A DNA stretch of 64,000 nt from Paenibacillus_D sp047238105 (GCF_047238105.1 NZ_JBDFMD010000001.1:6820001-6884000); one strand, 5' to 3'; shown: positions 9,239-18,390, numbered from the stretch's first letter. The notes: generated from the letters alone by a model not told the origin. Translations and numbers: made by a program.

Positions 9239-10024
9239 ATGAAAATCCGACTAATCGTCGCAACAGCCGTTATTGTCTGCCTGTTGTTCGGCTCTTTTGC
9301 CATCAGCAAGCAGGAGCACGGCGTCTCAACGGAAACGTTCAGCAATGCAATATTGAAGCAGGGGTCTACCGGAAAAGATGTTTATGAGCTGCAGGGCCGT
9401 CTCAAAAAATTAGGTTATTATGACGGCAAGGTTGATGGTCAATTTGGTCCCAAAACCCTAAACGCCGTCACGTGGTTCCAATGGAAATTCGGTATGAAAT
9501 CCGACGGGATCGTCGGCGCCAAGACCAAGCTGAAACTATGGGAAGCAACCAAGGACTGGCGTCCTGGCGCGGATGAGCTGCCGGGAGGAGCTTCAGGCAC
9601 TGCGAATGGGGGCGGCGGCGGCGGGGGTTCCGGCGGCGGCAATCTGGCCCAATCCAACAAAATGGGACTGTCAGAGAACGATCTCAAGCTGATGGCCAAT
9701 GCTGTCTATGGGGAAGCCCGTGGCGAACCCTATGAAGGCCAGGTAGCAGTTGCAGCTGTCATATTGAATCGGTTGCGGGACGAGAATTTTCCTGATTCCG
9801 TTTCCGGAGTGATTTTCGAGCCGTTGGCGTTTACAGCGGTGGCAGATGGGCAGATCTGGCTCGAGCCCAATGATAGAGCACGACAGGCGGTTGAGGATGC
9901 GGTCAAGGGATGGGATCCGACCAAAGGGTGCACCTATTACTTTAATCCGGTGACTGCAACCTCCAAGTGGATCTGGTCGAGGCCGCAGGTAATGACTATT
10001 GGCAAACATATTTTCTGTATGTAG
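9239..10024 (+). CDS. sleB: Spore cortex-lytic enzyme SleB
   Basis: SleB is a lytic transglycosylase that degrades spore cortex during germination. The 261-residue product has an N-terminal signal/anchor helix, a peptidoglycan-binding domain at about residues 40-100 (GSTGKDVYELQGRLKKLGYY), a Gly/Ser-rich linker with two poly-Gly runs (about 115-140), and a C-terminal hydrolase domain containing VYGEARGEPYEGQVAVAAVI with the likely catalytic glutamate. The C-terminus GKHIFC is family-typical. I chose ATG 9239 because it begins a clean signal peptide; ATGs at 9200 and 9203 are possible. YpeB, the usual partner, is not adjacent. Confidence 0.9.
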   Translation: MKIRLIVATAVIVCLLFGSFAISKQEHGVSTETFSNAILKQGSTGKDVYELQGRLKKLGYYDGKVDGQFGPKTLNAVTWFQWKFGMKSDGIVGAKTKLKLWEATKDWRPGADELPGGASGTANGGGGGGGSGGGNLAQSNKMGLSENDLKLMANAVYGEARGEPYEGQVAVAAVILNRLRDENFPDSVSGVIFEPLAFTAVADGQIWLEPNDRARQAVEDAVKGWDPTKGCTYYFNPVTATSKWIWSRPQVMTIGKHIFCM

Positions 10025-10037
10025 AACACATGGAAGT

Positions 10038-10075
10038 AACCCCGCTCCGGACATCGGAGTGCGGGTTGCTTCTTC
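10038..10075 (+). terminator. Terminator-like hairpin after sleB
   Basis: AACCCCGCTCCG pairs with CGGAGTGCGGGTT around a short loop. The following T-tract is interrupted (GCTTCTTCC), so strength is uncertain. Confidence 0.6.
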
Positions 10076-10094
10076 CATTTCCGATGGGTTAGAA

Positions 10095-10103
10095 TGGTAT
10101 AGA
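10095..10103 (+). promoter_or_regulatory. Weak extended -10 ahead of ymfF
   Basis: TGG followed by TATAGA (10098-10103) lies between the sleB terminator and ymfF. No good -35 is visible. It would start the ymfFHI transcript. Confidence 0.35.
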
Positions 10104-10156
10104 GTCTTTCAGAATCGAATACATTACGGAGTATGGATGCAAAGACGGAAGGAGTA

Positions 10157-11452
10157 ATGACTATCGTGACGGCAACTCCCTTTGAGCGTGCGCAGACCGG
10201 TCGCTTGCGGCTGCATGTCATGCCCACCAAACGCTTCAAGACCTTTGCAATCTCCTTGTACGCGGGTATTCCGCTTGCTGAATCTACAGTAACGACTACT
10301 GCCTTAACGCCATTCGTGTTGCGGAGAGGAACGCAATCGACGCCAGAGACACTGGCTTTTCGTGAACGCCTGGATCACCTCTACGGAGCGGGTTTCGGCT
10401 TCGATATCTACAAGCGTGGGGATGCACAGATCGTCCAGTTCCGTCTGGACGTCATCAATGATCAGTTCGTCTCATCCCATACGTCCCTGTTGGCAGCTGC
10501 CATGAAGCTGCTCGGTGAGGTCGTGACGGATCCGGCGCTTGAGGACGGTGTTTTTCGCAAGAAATACGTAGCGGCCGAGAAAGTCACGCTCCAGAAGCGG
10601 TTAGAATCAATCATCAACGATAAGATTCGATATGCTGCCGAGCGCTGTCTGGCAGAGATGTGCCGTGATGAGCCTTACCGGCTTCATGCCCTTGGCAGAT
10701 TGGAGGATCTGTCCGGGATTACAGCAGATTCGCTGTTCGAGTCCTACCGCGGCTGGTTAGGCCAGGCGGAACTGGATCTCTACGTTGCTGGAGATACGTC
10801 TTTGGCCGAGGTGAAGCAGCTCGCCTCGGAGGCATTCCATCTGTCGTCCGGCCAAGGCGAGGGATATTCCAAACCCGTGGTCGTCCATCCGGTGCAGGAC
10901 GTCAGGACGGTGACTGAATCTCTGAGCGTCAGCCAAGGCAAGTTAAATATGGGACTGCGAACCAATACCGGCTACTCGGACGACGATTATCCCGCGCTGC
11001 TGATGTATAACGGTATCCTGGGCGGCTATCCCCATTCCAAATTGTTCCTCAATGTCAGAGAGCGGGCAAGTCTTGCTTATTATGCAGCGTCCAGGCTGGA
11101 CGGACATAAAGGAATTTGTACGATCCAATCGGGCATAGAGATTGCAAACTTCGAGCAGGCGAAGACGATTATTCTTGAGCAGTTGGAGAGTATGCGAGCG
11201 GGACAGATCTCTGAGCTTGAACTGAGCCAGACTCGTGCGATGATCAGCAATCAGCTGCGCGAGATGCAGGATTCTGCATTCGAGATGATCGCTTATGACT
11301 TTAATAGTGTATTATCCGGCAAAGCCCGTTCGGCTTCCGAGCTCATCGCTGCAGTAGAAGCCGCTGGCGTGGAGGAGATTGTCGGCGTCGCCGGCAAGGT
11401 AGAGCTGGATACGATATATTTTCTGCACGGGAAGGAGGTAGCGCAACCATGA
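10157..11452 (+). CDS. ymfF: M16-family peptidase-like protein YmfF (no zinc motif)
   Basis: The 431-residue protein has the M16 (pitrilysin/processing peptidase) fold but lacks the HxxEH zinc motif in its N-terminal half, so it is probably the non-catalytic partner of YmfH. Typical M16 features remain, such as LHVMPTKRFKTFAISLYAGIPL near the start and the NMGLRTN strand. The start is uncertain: AAGGAG at 10149-10154 is 2 bases before ATG 10157 and 11 bases before GTG 10166, which would give a product three residues shorter. The stop overlaps the ymfH start. Such pairs occur throughout spore formers; the substrate is not established. Confidence 0.88.
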   Translation: MTIVTATPFERAQTGRLRLHVMPTKRFKTFAISLYAGIPLAESTVTTTALTPFVLRRGTQSTPETLAFRERLDHLYGAGFGFDIYKRGDAQIVQFRLDVINDQFVSSHTSLLAAAMKLLGEVVTDPALEDGVFRKKYVAAEKVTLQKRLESIINDKIRYAAERCLAEMCRDEPYRLHALGRLEDLSGITADSLFESYRGWLGQAELDLYVAGDTSLAEVKQLASEAFHLSSGQGEGYSKPVVVHPVQDVRTVTESLSVSQGKLNMGLRTNTGYSDDDYPALLMYNGILGGYPHSKLFLNVRERASLAYYAASRLDGHKGICTIQSGIEIANFEQAKTIILEQLESMRAGQISELELSQTRAMISNQLREMQDSAFEMIAYDFNSVLSGKARSASELIAAVEAAGVEEIVGVAGKVELDTIYFLHGKEVAQP

Positions 11453-12735
11453 AGACGCTGAACTATCCGAAGGTTCAGGAGACGCTGTATCATGAAGTGC
11501 TTCCCAATGGCCTGTCTGTGTATCTCCTGCCCAAGCATGGTTTCCAGAAGACATACGCCACCTTCACCACCCGATTCGGTTCGGTAGACAATCGTTTTGC
11601 TTCTGCAGGGGCAGAACCTGTGAGCGTAGAGGACGGGATTGCCCACTTCCTTGAACACAAGATGTTCGAGGAGCCGGAGGGTGATATCTTCGCGACTTTT
11701 GCATCCCAGGGAGCATCAGCCAATGCGTTCACCAGTTTTGACCGTACGGCTTATCTTTTTTCGGCAACAGAACAGATCGCAGCCAATCTTACAACCTTGC
11801 TTGATTTTGTCCAGAATCCATACTTTACGGATGAGAACGTGGACAAGGAAAAAGGCATCATCGAGCAGGAGATTAACATGTACAGCGATAATCCGGATTG
11901 GCGGGTATACACGGGTTTGATTGATGCGCTGTATCACAAGCATCCGGTGCATATCGATATCGCGGGCTCGGTGGAATCGATTAGAAGGATAACTAAAGAG
12001 AGTCTCTACGAGTGTTACCGGACCTTTTATCATCCGTCAAACATGCTGCTGTTTGTAGTCGGCGGTGTCGATAAGGATGAGATCATGGATGTGGTGCGTC
12101 GCAATCAGGCTGCCAAAACCTTCGGCGAAGCCCCGCAGATCAAGCGCTTGATCGAAAATGAGCCGGACAGTGTCAAACTAGAAGTAAAGCGCAGCGAGCT
12201 GGCTGTCAGCTTGCCTAAGATGATGTTCGGCTTCAAGGAACGCCAAATGCCAAGGGACAGCGCGGAGCTGCTGATGAAAGAAGTGACCAGCAAGTTGATG
12301 CTTGAGGCGCTGCTTGGGGCAAGCTCCAAGTTATACCAGCAGTTATATGACGACGACCTGATCTCCGATTCGTTCGGTTACGAATATAATAGCAGCGCCA
12401 CTTACGGATTTTCTTTAATCGGCGGCGAGACAAGAGATCCACAGGCGCTGCTGGACGCAATCCGCGCCTCTGTCGAGGCAACGCTGGCGAGCGGCATCCA
12501 GCCCGATGATTTCGAGCGAATCCGTCGCAAACGGATCGGCAGCTATTTGCGGATGCTTAATTCGCCTGAGGCGATCGCCAATGAATTCACCCGTTATAAG
12601 TTCCGCGGGAGCGACTTGTTCGAGCTCCTGCCCCTTTACGAATCGGTGACGTTGGAACAGGCTAACGACCGGATGCGCGAGCATTTTGATTGGAACCAAA
12701 TGGCGGTATCGATCGTCGAAAAGGCGGCCCCGTGA
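11449..12735 (+). CDS. ymfH: M16-family zinc protease YmfH
   Basis: This 428-residue M16 protease carries the inverted zinc motif HFLEH at residues 66-70, with the downstream glutamate region (ENVDKEKGIIEQEINMY) about 75 residues on. It should form a heterodimer with YmfF, which lacks these ligands. ATG 11449 lies in an ATGA overlap with ymfF and has GGAAGGAGG upstream. The stop overlaps the GTG start of ymfI, so the three genes are coupled. Confidence 0.92.
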   Translation: MKTLNYPKVQETLYHEVLPNGLSVYLLPKHGFQKTYATFTTRFGSVDNRFASAGAEPVSVEDGIAHFLEHKMFEEPEGDIFATFASQGASANAFTSFDRTAYLFSATEQIAANLTTLLDFVQNPYFTDENVDKEKGIIEQEINMYSDNPDWRVYTGLIDALYHKHPVHIDIAGSVESIRRITKESLYECYRTFYHPSNMLLFVVGGVDKDEIMDVVRRNQAAKTFGEAPQIKRLIENEPDSVKLEVKRSELAVSLPKMMFGFKERQMPRDSAELLMKEVTSKLMLEALLGASSKLYQQLYDDDLISDSFGYEYNSSATYGFSLIGGETRDPQALLDAIRASVEATLASGIQPDDFERIRRKRIGSYLRMLNSPEAIANEFTRYKFRGSDLFELLPLYESVTLEQANDRMREHFDWNQMAVSIVEKAAP

Positions 12736-13478
12736 AGCCGCTTAGCGAGATGACAGTGCTCGTTACCGGAGCAAGCCGGGGGATCGGTGCCGCGATCGTC
12801 AAGCGTTTTGCAATGGAAGGGATGAATGTCGTCATCCATTATAATGCTTCCCATGAGGCTGCCAATGACACGGCGCGCCAGTGTATGCGTCTGGGGGGCC
12901 ATGTGATGACCGCAAGCGCCGATCTGCGATCCCGGGATCAGTTGACTCGCATGAAGGAGAAGCTGGAGGACAGCGGGATGAGTCCGGACATCGTCGTCAA
13001 TAATGCCGGCATCGCCCATTATGGCATGTTGGCCGATGTGACCGATGACGTTTGGGATGATGTAATGACGGTTAATCTAAAAGGGATGTATCTCTGCACG
13101 CAGCTATTCATGCCCGCGATGATCAGCCGGCGTTACGGGCGCATCATTAATGTGTCGTCCGTGTGGGGACTGTCAGGGGCTTCCTGCGAGGTTCTATACT
13201 CAACCACCAAAGGCGGGATGAACGCGTTCACCAAAGCGCTTGCCAAAGAATTGGCACCCTCTGGCGTCACGGTCAATGCTGTGGCTCCGGGCGCTGTAGA
13301 CACGTCTATGAATGACCATCTGAATAAACAAGAACAAGCGGCGCTGGCCGAAGATATTCCAGCCGGTCGATTAGCGCATCCCGACGAGATCGCGTCGCTT
13401 GTTTATTTTCTCGCATTGCCCGAGTCGGGATACATCACGGGTCAGATCATTAGCCCCAACGGCGGCTGGATTACTTGA
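12732..13478 (+). CDS. ymfI: SDR-family oxidoreductase YmfI
   Basis: A 248-residue short-chain dehydrogenase/reductase. The TGASRGIG cofactor loop is near residue 14, NNAG near 90, and the catalytic Ser and YSTTK follow at about 145-162; the C-terminus ends in the usual SPNGGW region. The start GTG 12732 overlaps the ymfH stop and has AAGGCGG upstream; an ATG at 12750 would remove six residues. It is like FabG but sits with the M16 pair as in B. subtilis ymfI, so FabG function should not be assumed. Confidence 0.88.
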   Translation: MKPLSEMTVLVTGASRGIGAAIVKRFAMEGMNVVIHYNASHEAANDTARQCMRLGGHVMTASADLRSRDQLTRMKEKLEDSGMSPDIVVNNAGIAHYGMLADVTDDVWDDVMTVNLKGMYLCTQLFMPAMISRRYGRIINVSSVWGLSGASCEVLYSTTKGGMNAFTKALAKELAPSGVTVNAVAPGAVDTSMNDHLNKQEQAALAEDIPAGRLAHPDEIASLVYFLALPESGYITGQIISPNGGWIT

Positions 13479-13602
13479 CGACGACTTTTGCATCTGATGA
13501 AACTTCTGCCTGCTGACAATCGTCGAATAATTAGCGGCAAGGCAGTAAACAATAGGACTGTTGTACATCCTTTTCTTCAACGACTACAGGAGGCGAAAAG
13601 AT

Positions 13603-13854
13603 ATGTCAACTGTCCTGAACAACTTTGATACGTGGAAGCATTTTCTGGCGGATCGGGTGGAGCAGGCCAAGAAAATCGGGTTAAGTGAAGAAGCAATCTC
13701 GAATCTGGCATACGAAATCGGCAGTTTTTTGGACGAGAGAGTCGATCCGAAAAACGACGAGCAGCGTGCGCTGAAGGAGATTTGGGATGTCGGCGATGAG
13801 AGCGAGCGCAAAACGATTGCGCGCCTCATGGTGAAGCTTGTCCAGAACTCGTAA
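13603..13854 (+). CDS. ymfJ: DUF3243 protein (YmfJ)
   Basis: An 83-residue soluble, charged, helical protein (NNFDTWKHFLADRVEQAKKIG at the start; KTIARLMVKLVQ at the end) matching the DUF3243 family. ATG 13603 is set by AGGAGG at 13588-13593. Its place between ymfI and ymfK is conserved in Bacillus. Function is unknown. A terminator follows directly. Confidence 0.85.
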   Translation: MSTVLNNFDTWKHFLADRVEQAKKIGLSEEAISNLAYEIGSFLDERVDPKNDEQRALKEIWDVGDESERKTIARLMVKLVQNS

Positions 13855-13868
13855 TAGGCTTTGCAGAC

Positions 13869-13893
13869 TGGCCTCCGTTCGGGGGCCTTTCTG
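13869..13893 (+). terminator. Terminator after ymfJ
   Basis: GGCCTCC and GGGGGCC pair around a short TTC-centred loop, followed by TTTCTGT. Confidence 0.7.
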
Positions 13894-14010
13894 TCATGTT
13901 CCGAGTCATTGTTGCAGGAGTTTGACGAAAATTGTAGAATTATAAATTTTGGTACGCTTATTACTTTACAGATGTAAAATCCAAGTCCGTACAGCCAGGG
14001 AAGGAGACCT

Positions 14011-14775
14011 ATGGAATACAAACAGTGGTATATGGAGTACAAGATACATAAGAACCGTCCCGGACTGCTCGGAGATATCGCTTCTCTGCTCGGCATGCTG
14101 GAGGTCAACATCATCACGATCAACGGCGTCGAGAATCGGACCCGCGGCATGCTGCTGCAGACCGACGATGACGAAAAGATCGAATTGCTGGGCAAAATGC
14201 TGAAAAAGGTGGATAATATTACGATTAACGCACTGCGTCCGCCCAAGCTTGTGGATATCCTTGCCGTTCGTCACGGCCGCTATATCGAAAGAGATTCAGA
14301 TGATAAGAAGACGTTTCGATTTACCAGAGATGAACTGGGCTTGTTGGTTGACTTCCTGGGGGAGATCTTCAAACGCGAGGGAAATCAAGTGATCGGCCTG
14401 CGCGGCATGCCGCGCGTCGGCAAGACGGAGTCCATCATCGCAGGCAGTGTCTGTGCCAGCAAGCGCTGGGCATTCGTATCTTCGACGATGCTGCGTCAGA
14501 CGGTACGCAGTCAGCTTTCCGAAGAAGAGATGGATGCGGGCAATATCTTCATCATAGATGGTATAGTGAGTACGGTTCGTTCCAATGAAAAGCATTATAG
14601 CCTGCTGCAGGAAATCATGGCGATGCCGTCTACCAAGGTTATCGAACATCCGGATATCTTCATCAAGGAATCACATTACGATCACAGCATTTATGACTGC
14701 ATTATCGAGCTTCGCAGTACGCCTGATGAAGAGATTTCGTACGAAACCTTTACTAATGACTTCAACGAATTCTAA
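14011..14775 (+). CDS. ymfK: DUF3388 protein with ACT-like N-terminus (YmfK)
   Basis: A 254-residue cytoplasmic protein. Residues 10-75 resemble an ACT regulatory domain (HKNRPGLLGDIASLLGMLEV), and the C-terminal part contains a P-loop-like GMPRVGKTE near residue 132 and IFIIDGIV near 183. This is the DUF3388 arrangement of YmfK, adjacent to rodZ as in B. subtilis. GGGAAGGAG precedes the ATG. The domain pairing suggests a small-molecule-sensing nucleotide-binding protein, but that is inference. Confidence 0.85.
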   Translation: MEYKQWYMEYKIHKNRPGLLGDIASLLGMLEVNIITINGVENRTRGMLLQTDDDEKIELLGKMLKKVDNITINALRPPKLVDILAVRHGRYIERDSDDKKTFRFTRDELGLLVDFLGEIFKREGNQVIGLRGMPRVGKTESIIAGSVCASKRWAFVSSTMLRQTVRSQLSEEEMDAGNIFIIDGIVSTVRSNEKHYSLLQEIMAMPSTKVIEHPDIFIKESHYDHSIYDCIIELRSTPDEEISYETFTNDFNEF

Positions 14776-14790
14776 CCGGGAGGTGAAGAC

Positions 14791-15714
14791 ATGTCAGAGT
14801 TGGGCACACTGCTCAAGGAGGCCCGCCAGAGAAAAGGTTATACCCTCAATGATGTACAGGAAATGACGAAGATTAGAGTCCGTTATCTTGAGGCGATCGA
14901 GGCTGGAGATTATAATGTTCTCCCGGGTTCTTTTTATGCCAGAGCCTTTATCAAAAATTATGCGGAAGCGGTAGGTCTAGATCCGGACGAGCTATTGCAG
15001 CAGCATCAGCATGAAGTTCCCGCTTTGCCGACGGAGCCGGCTGCCGAGCCGATGATGAAGCCTAGGCGCGCTTCGGCAAGAGCGTCCGACCGGTGGAGCA
15101 AATGGGGGTTTGGCATCCTGCTCTGGTGCTTCCTGGCGCTGATCGTCGTGCTGGTCTATATCTTCGTGCTCGATTCGCCCAACGAACCGCCGCCGGTCGT
15201 CGATGATACGAATCTGACCGAGGACACGAATGAGCCGCCGGCAGACGATGGGGAACCTGGAGGGACGGATACGCCGGATAACGGTGGTGGCCCCGAAGCG
15301 CCGGGGACGGATACGCCGGATAACGGTGGAGAACAGCCGGGGGGCGAGGATGAGGGGGATCAGCCTCCGAACGGTGAGACGGTAGTTACGGCAACAGGTG
15401 ATATTACTCGCCGGACGACCGAATACGAGGTTTCTCCGGCAGGTACGCATACGTATGAGATCATCGTGCAGGGCGAGAGCTGGGTGGAGCTGCGCAGCGA
15501 AGAATCCGGCGAGCGTCTGATCTTTAAGAACGTGTCAGATACGACCGAGACCCACGAACTGACTGGTCCCGTGTTTATCAGCCTCGGCTTTGCACCAAGC
15601 GTGGAAGTGAGAGTGGATGGACAGCCGCTGCATAATGGCGGCGAGAGCGGCACCAGCAAGCGTTACCTGATTACGCCTGTGGACAGCCAGTCAGCTGGCG
15701 CGGGTGAGCAATAA
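14791..15714 (+). CDS. rodZ: RodZ-like cytoskeletal membrane protein (YmfM)
   Basis: The 307-residue protein has an N-terminal helix-turn-helix of the RodZ type (residues 1-70), one transmembrane helix near 108-132, a Pro/Gly/Asp/Glu-rich extracellular linker of about 65 residues, and a C-terminal DUF4115-like beta domain (about 200-295). RodZ links MreB to the wall elongation machinery. The linker includes a near-exact repeat (GTDTPDNGG twice, 42 bp apart). ATG 14791 is preceded by GGGAGGTGA. Overlap of function with B. subtilis YmfM is inferred from order and domain layout. Confidence 0.9.
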   Translation: MSELGTLLKEARQRKGYTLNDVQEMTKIRVRYLEAIEAGDYNVLPGSFYARAFIKNYAEAVGLDPDELLQQHQHEVPALPTEPAAEPMMKPRRASARASDRWSKWGFGILLWCFLALIVVLVYIFVLDSPNEPPPVVDDTNLTEDTNEPPADDGEPGGTDTPDNGGGPEAPGTDTPDNGGEQPGGEDEGDQPPNGETVVTATGDITRRTTEYEVSPAGTHTYEIIVQGESWVELRSEESGERLIFKNVSDTTETHELTGPVFISLGFAPSVEVRVDGQPLHNGGESGTSKRYLITPVDSQSAGAGEQ

Positions 15715-15726
15715 GACATGTTGCAG

Positions 15727-15762
15727 AAGGCATCCTTGGTGTTATGACGAGGATGTCTTTTG
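15727..15762 (+). terminator. Terminator after rodZ
   Basis: AAGGCATCCT pairs with AGGATGTCTT (10 bp with one GU), followed by a short TTTT. Confidence 0.6.
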
Positions 15763-15795
15763 CCAAGGTGGACACGAAGAGGAGGAGTCGATAGT

Positions 15796-16287
15796 ATGAG
15801 TTCAGAGAGTTCATTTGATATTGTATCCAAGGTCGATATGCAGGAGATGTCCAATGCCATTGATCAGGCGGAACGGGAGATCGGCACCCGCTTTGATTTC
15901 AAGGGCAGCAAGAGCAGCATCGAGCTGGAGAACGGCGAGCTTGTCGTTGCTTCCGATGATGAGTTCAAGCTGAAAGGCGTCCTTGATATCCTGCAGTCCA
16001 AAATGATCAAGCGCGGCGTGCCGATTAAAAATCTCGAATACGGCAAAGTTGAACCAGCTTCCGGAAGTACTGTGCGACAGCGGATCAAGCTTAAGTCCGG
16101 GATTGATCAGGAAAATGCCAAAAAAATCAATGTGCTTATACGCGACGCCAAGCTGAAAGTAAAGTCTCAGATTCAAGGGGATCAGATCCGCGTCACCGGT
16201 AAAAGCAGGGATGACCTGCAAGCAGTGATCCAACTCCTTCGCAAAGCGGATCTTACGGTAGATCTGCAATTTATGAACTACAAGTAG
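15796..16287 (+). CDS. yajQ: YajQ-family nucleotide-binding protein
   Basis: The 163-residue length and sequence match UPF0234/YajQ: SSFDIVSKVDMQEM near the N-terminus, RFDFKGSKSSIEL, and a closing RKADLTVDLQFMNYK. Members bind nucleotides, and some bind cyclic di-GMP, but no conserved physiological role is proven. ATG 15796 is set by GAGGAGG upstream; an upstream in-frame ATG at 15760 lies within the terminator hairpin. It is not part of this locus in B. subtilis, where the homologue YitK lies elsewhere. Confidence 0.93.
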   Translation: MSSESSFDIVSKVDMQEMSNAIDQAEREIGTRFDFKGSKSSIELENGELVVASDDEFKLKGVLDILQSKMIKRGVPIKNLEYGKVEPASGSTVRQRIKLKSGIDQENAKKINVLIRDAKLKVKSQIQGDQIRVTGKSRDDLQAVIQLLRKADLTVDLQFMNYK

Positions 16288-16346
16288 ATTACACCGCGCT
16301 TTATAGAAGCAGGCTGTTCAGAAAGAGACCGGTTTCTCAGGACGTT

Positions 16347-16376
16347 TTGACACCGCGAAGGGTTGTCGTATATACT
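16347..16376 (+). promoter_or_regulatory. Sigma-A promoter for rimO-pgsA
   Basis: A perfect TTGACA at 16347-16352 is followed after 18 bases by TATACT at 16371-16376. Expected start near 16383, about 50 bases before rimO. Confidence 0.75.
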
Positions 16377-16434
16377 TTAATTCTAAAGGTTAGGCTGATC
16401 GTTGAGGCACTGGAATCTGGAGGAATATCTGAAC

Positions 16435-17763
16435 ATGACTGAACGTGTAAAGGTAGTAACGCTCGGATGCGAGAAAAATCTGGTCGATTCCGAGATTATG
16501 TCCGGTTTGATCGACCAGCGGGGATTTGAGCTGGTGGAGCAAGCAGATGAAGCGACGGTAATCATCGTCAATACGTGCGGATTTATCGATGCGGCCAAGG
16601 AGGAGTCCGTGAATACGATTCTGGACATGGCCGATCTGAAACAAACCGGCAGACTCAAAGCGCTTATCGTCTCGGGGTGCCTGACACAACGCTACAAGCA
16701 ACAGCTGCTGGAGGAGATGCCTGAGATAGACGGCATTGTAGGTACCGGGGATTTTCATAATATCAATGAAATCGTCGATGAGGCGTTGCGGGGCAAGCGG
16801 CCCATCCGGGTCGGCAACCCCGTATTCAATTATGAGGAGGCGCTGCCGCGCAAGGTAGCGACACCGAGGTACACCGCCTTTGTCAAGATCGCCGAAGGCT
16901 GCGACAACGCTTGTACGTTCTGCAGCATCCCGATCATGAGAGGCAAGTTCCGCAGCCGCTCTGTGGAATCGATTGTCGAGGAAGTCAGGCTCTTGGCCGA
17001 GCAAGGCGTCAAAGAAGTCAGTTTGATCGCTCAAGACTCTACCAATTACGGGACGGATCTGTATGATCGTTTTATGCTTCCCGAGCTGTTGAACCGAGTG
17101 AGCAAGGTGCCGGGGATTGTCTGGGTAAGGCTTCATTACGCCTATCCGGGATTTTTTACGGACGAACTGCTCGAGGAGATGGCCAGTAATCCGAAGATCT
17201 GCAACTATATTGATATGCCGCTGCAGCACAGCGAAGATCGAATCTTGAAGCGGATGCGCAGACCCGGGCGGCAGCGCGATGTGCGCGAACTGATCGCCAA
17301 GATCCGCAGCAGGATGCCGGAGGCGGCGCTGCGGACCTCGATTATCGTCGGTTTTCCCGGCGAGACGGAGGAGGATTTTGAGCGTCTGTGCGCATTTGTG
17401 CGTGAAGTAAAATTTGACCGGCTGGGCGTCTTTACCTACTCCAGTGAGGAGGATACCCCTGCAGTCAGACTTCCCGACCATGTCCCGGACGAAGTCAAGG
17501 AATGGCGCGCCAATACGCTGATGGAGATCCAGCGCGAGGTGTCCAAGGATAATGGCAGCAAATACGTCGGCCGTGAGATCGATGTGCTGGTAGAACGGTA
17601 TGACGGCCGCAGCGATGTATATATCGGCCGTTCCCAGTATGATGCGCCGGAGATTGACGGCGAAGTCTTTATTACCAAAGCTTCTGCAGCCATCGGAGAG
17701 ATACAGAAGGTCAAAGTTACACATGCCTATGAGTTCGATCTTTCCGGGGAGGGAATTGCATGA
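16435..17763 (+). CDS. rimO: Ribosomal protein S12 methylthiotransferase RimO
   Basis: A 442-residue radical-SAM methylthiotransferase that modifies an aspartate of ribosomal protein S12. The N-terminal MTTase domain has cysteines in TLGCEKN, NTCGF and VSGCL; the radical-SAM cluster motif is CDNACTFC; a TRAM domain ends the protein (about 375-440). ATG 16435 follows GGAGGA at 16419-16424. The stop overlaps the pgsA ATG. MiaB, at 29.4 kb, is the paralogue; the EGCDNACTFCSIP form points to RimO rather than MiaB. Confidence 0.93.
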   Translation: MTERVKVVTLGCEKNLVDSEIMSGLIDQRGFELVEQADEATVIIVNTCGFIDAAKEESVNTILDMADLKQTGRLKALIVSGCLTQRYKQQLLEEMPEIDGIVGTGDFHNINEIVDEALRGKRPIRVGNPVFNYEEALPRKVATPRYTAFVKIAEGCDNACTFCSIPIMRGKFRSRSVESIVEEVRLLAEQGVKEVSLIAQDSTNYGTDLYDRFMLPELLNRVSKVPGIVWVRLHYAYPGFFTDELLEEMASNPKICNYIDMPLQHSEDRILKRMRRPGRQRDVRELIAKIRSRMPEAALRTSIIVGFPGETEEDFERLCAFVREVKFDRLGVFTYSSEEDTPAVRLPDHVPDEVKEWRANTLMEIQREVSKDNGSKYVGREIDVLVERYDGRSDVYIGRSQYDAPEIDGEVFITKASAAIGEIQKVKVTHAYEFDLSGEGIA

Positions 17764-18338
17764 ATCTGGCCAATCGCATCACGTTGGCGAGAATATTTTT
17801 GGTGCCGATCATCGTATTCTTCCTGCTGGTCAGACTGGATATCGAACCGATCGTATTCGGTGAATTCCAGATTACCTACAATCAGATCATTGCGGCGCTG
17901 ATTTTTATCATCGCCGCCAGCACGGACGGACTGGACGGATATATCGCCCGCAAGAACAAGCAAGTGACCAATCTTGGCAAGCTGCTTGATCCGCTGGCAG
18001 ACAAGCTGCTTGTGGCTGCTGTATTGATCTCGCTGGTGCAGATGAACAAGCTCGATGCAGTCATTGCAATCATCATCATCAGCCGCGAGTTTGCCGTAAC
18101 CGGTCTGCGTCAGGTCGCTTTATTGGATGGCAAGGTGGTCGCTGCCAGCAACTGGGGCAAATGGAAAACGGGCGTGCAGATTACGATGATTATCGCTTTG
18201 CTGCTTAACAATTTCCCGTTTGCCTTTATCGACGTTCGTTTTGATCTGATTTCCAGCTGGCTTGCAGCTCTTATTACGTTGTATTCCGGCATCGATTATT
18301 TTATCAAGAACAAAAATCTAATCCCCGCTTCCGAGTGA
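17760..18338 (+). CDS. pgsA: CDP-diacylglycerol--glycerol-3-phosphate 3-phosphatidyltransferase
   Basis: A 192-residue integral membrane enzyme making phosphatidylglycerophosphate, the committed step to phosphatidylglycerol. The CDP-alcohol phosphotransferase motif is complete: DGLDGYIAR, then G and two aspartates in NLGKLLDPLADK (about residues 60-86). About five hydrophobic helices are visible. It starts in the ATGA overlap with rimO and is followed by a strong terminator. Confidence 0.95.
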   Translation: MNLANRITLARIFLVPIIVFFLLVRLDIEPIVFGEFQITYNQIIAALIFIIAASTDGLDGYIARKNKQVTNLGKLLDPLADKLLVAAVLISLVQMNKLDAVIAIIIISREFAVTGLRQVALLDGKVVAASNWGKWKTGVQITMIIALLLNNFPFAFIDVRFDLISSWLAALITLYSGIDYFIKNKNLIPASE

Positions 18339-18357
18339 CTTGCGACTTGTACAGGCA

Positions 18358-18390
18358 AGACATCATCCAGCTCTGGATGATGTCTTTGTT
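18358..18390 (+). terminator. Terminator after pgsA
   Basis: A 12-bp perfect stem (AGACATCATCCA / TGGATGATGTCT) with loop GCTC is followed by TTGTT. Confidence 0.8.

Noticed and set aside
13922..13946. TTGACG/TATAAA promoter ahead of ymfK
   Set aside because: Both hexamers look good but are only 13 bases apart, too close for sigma-A.
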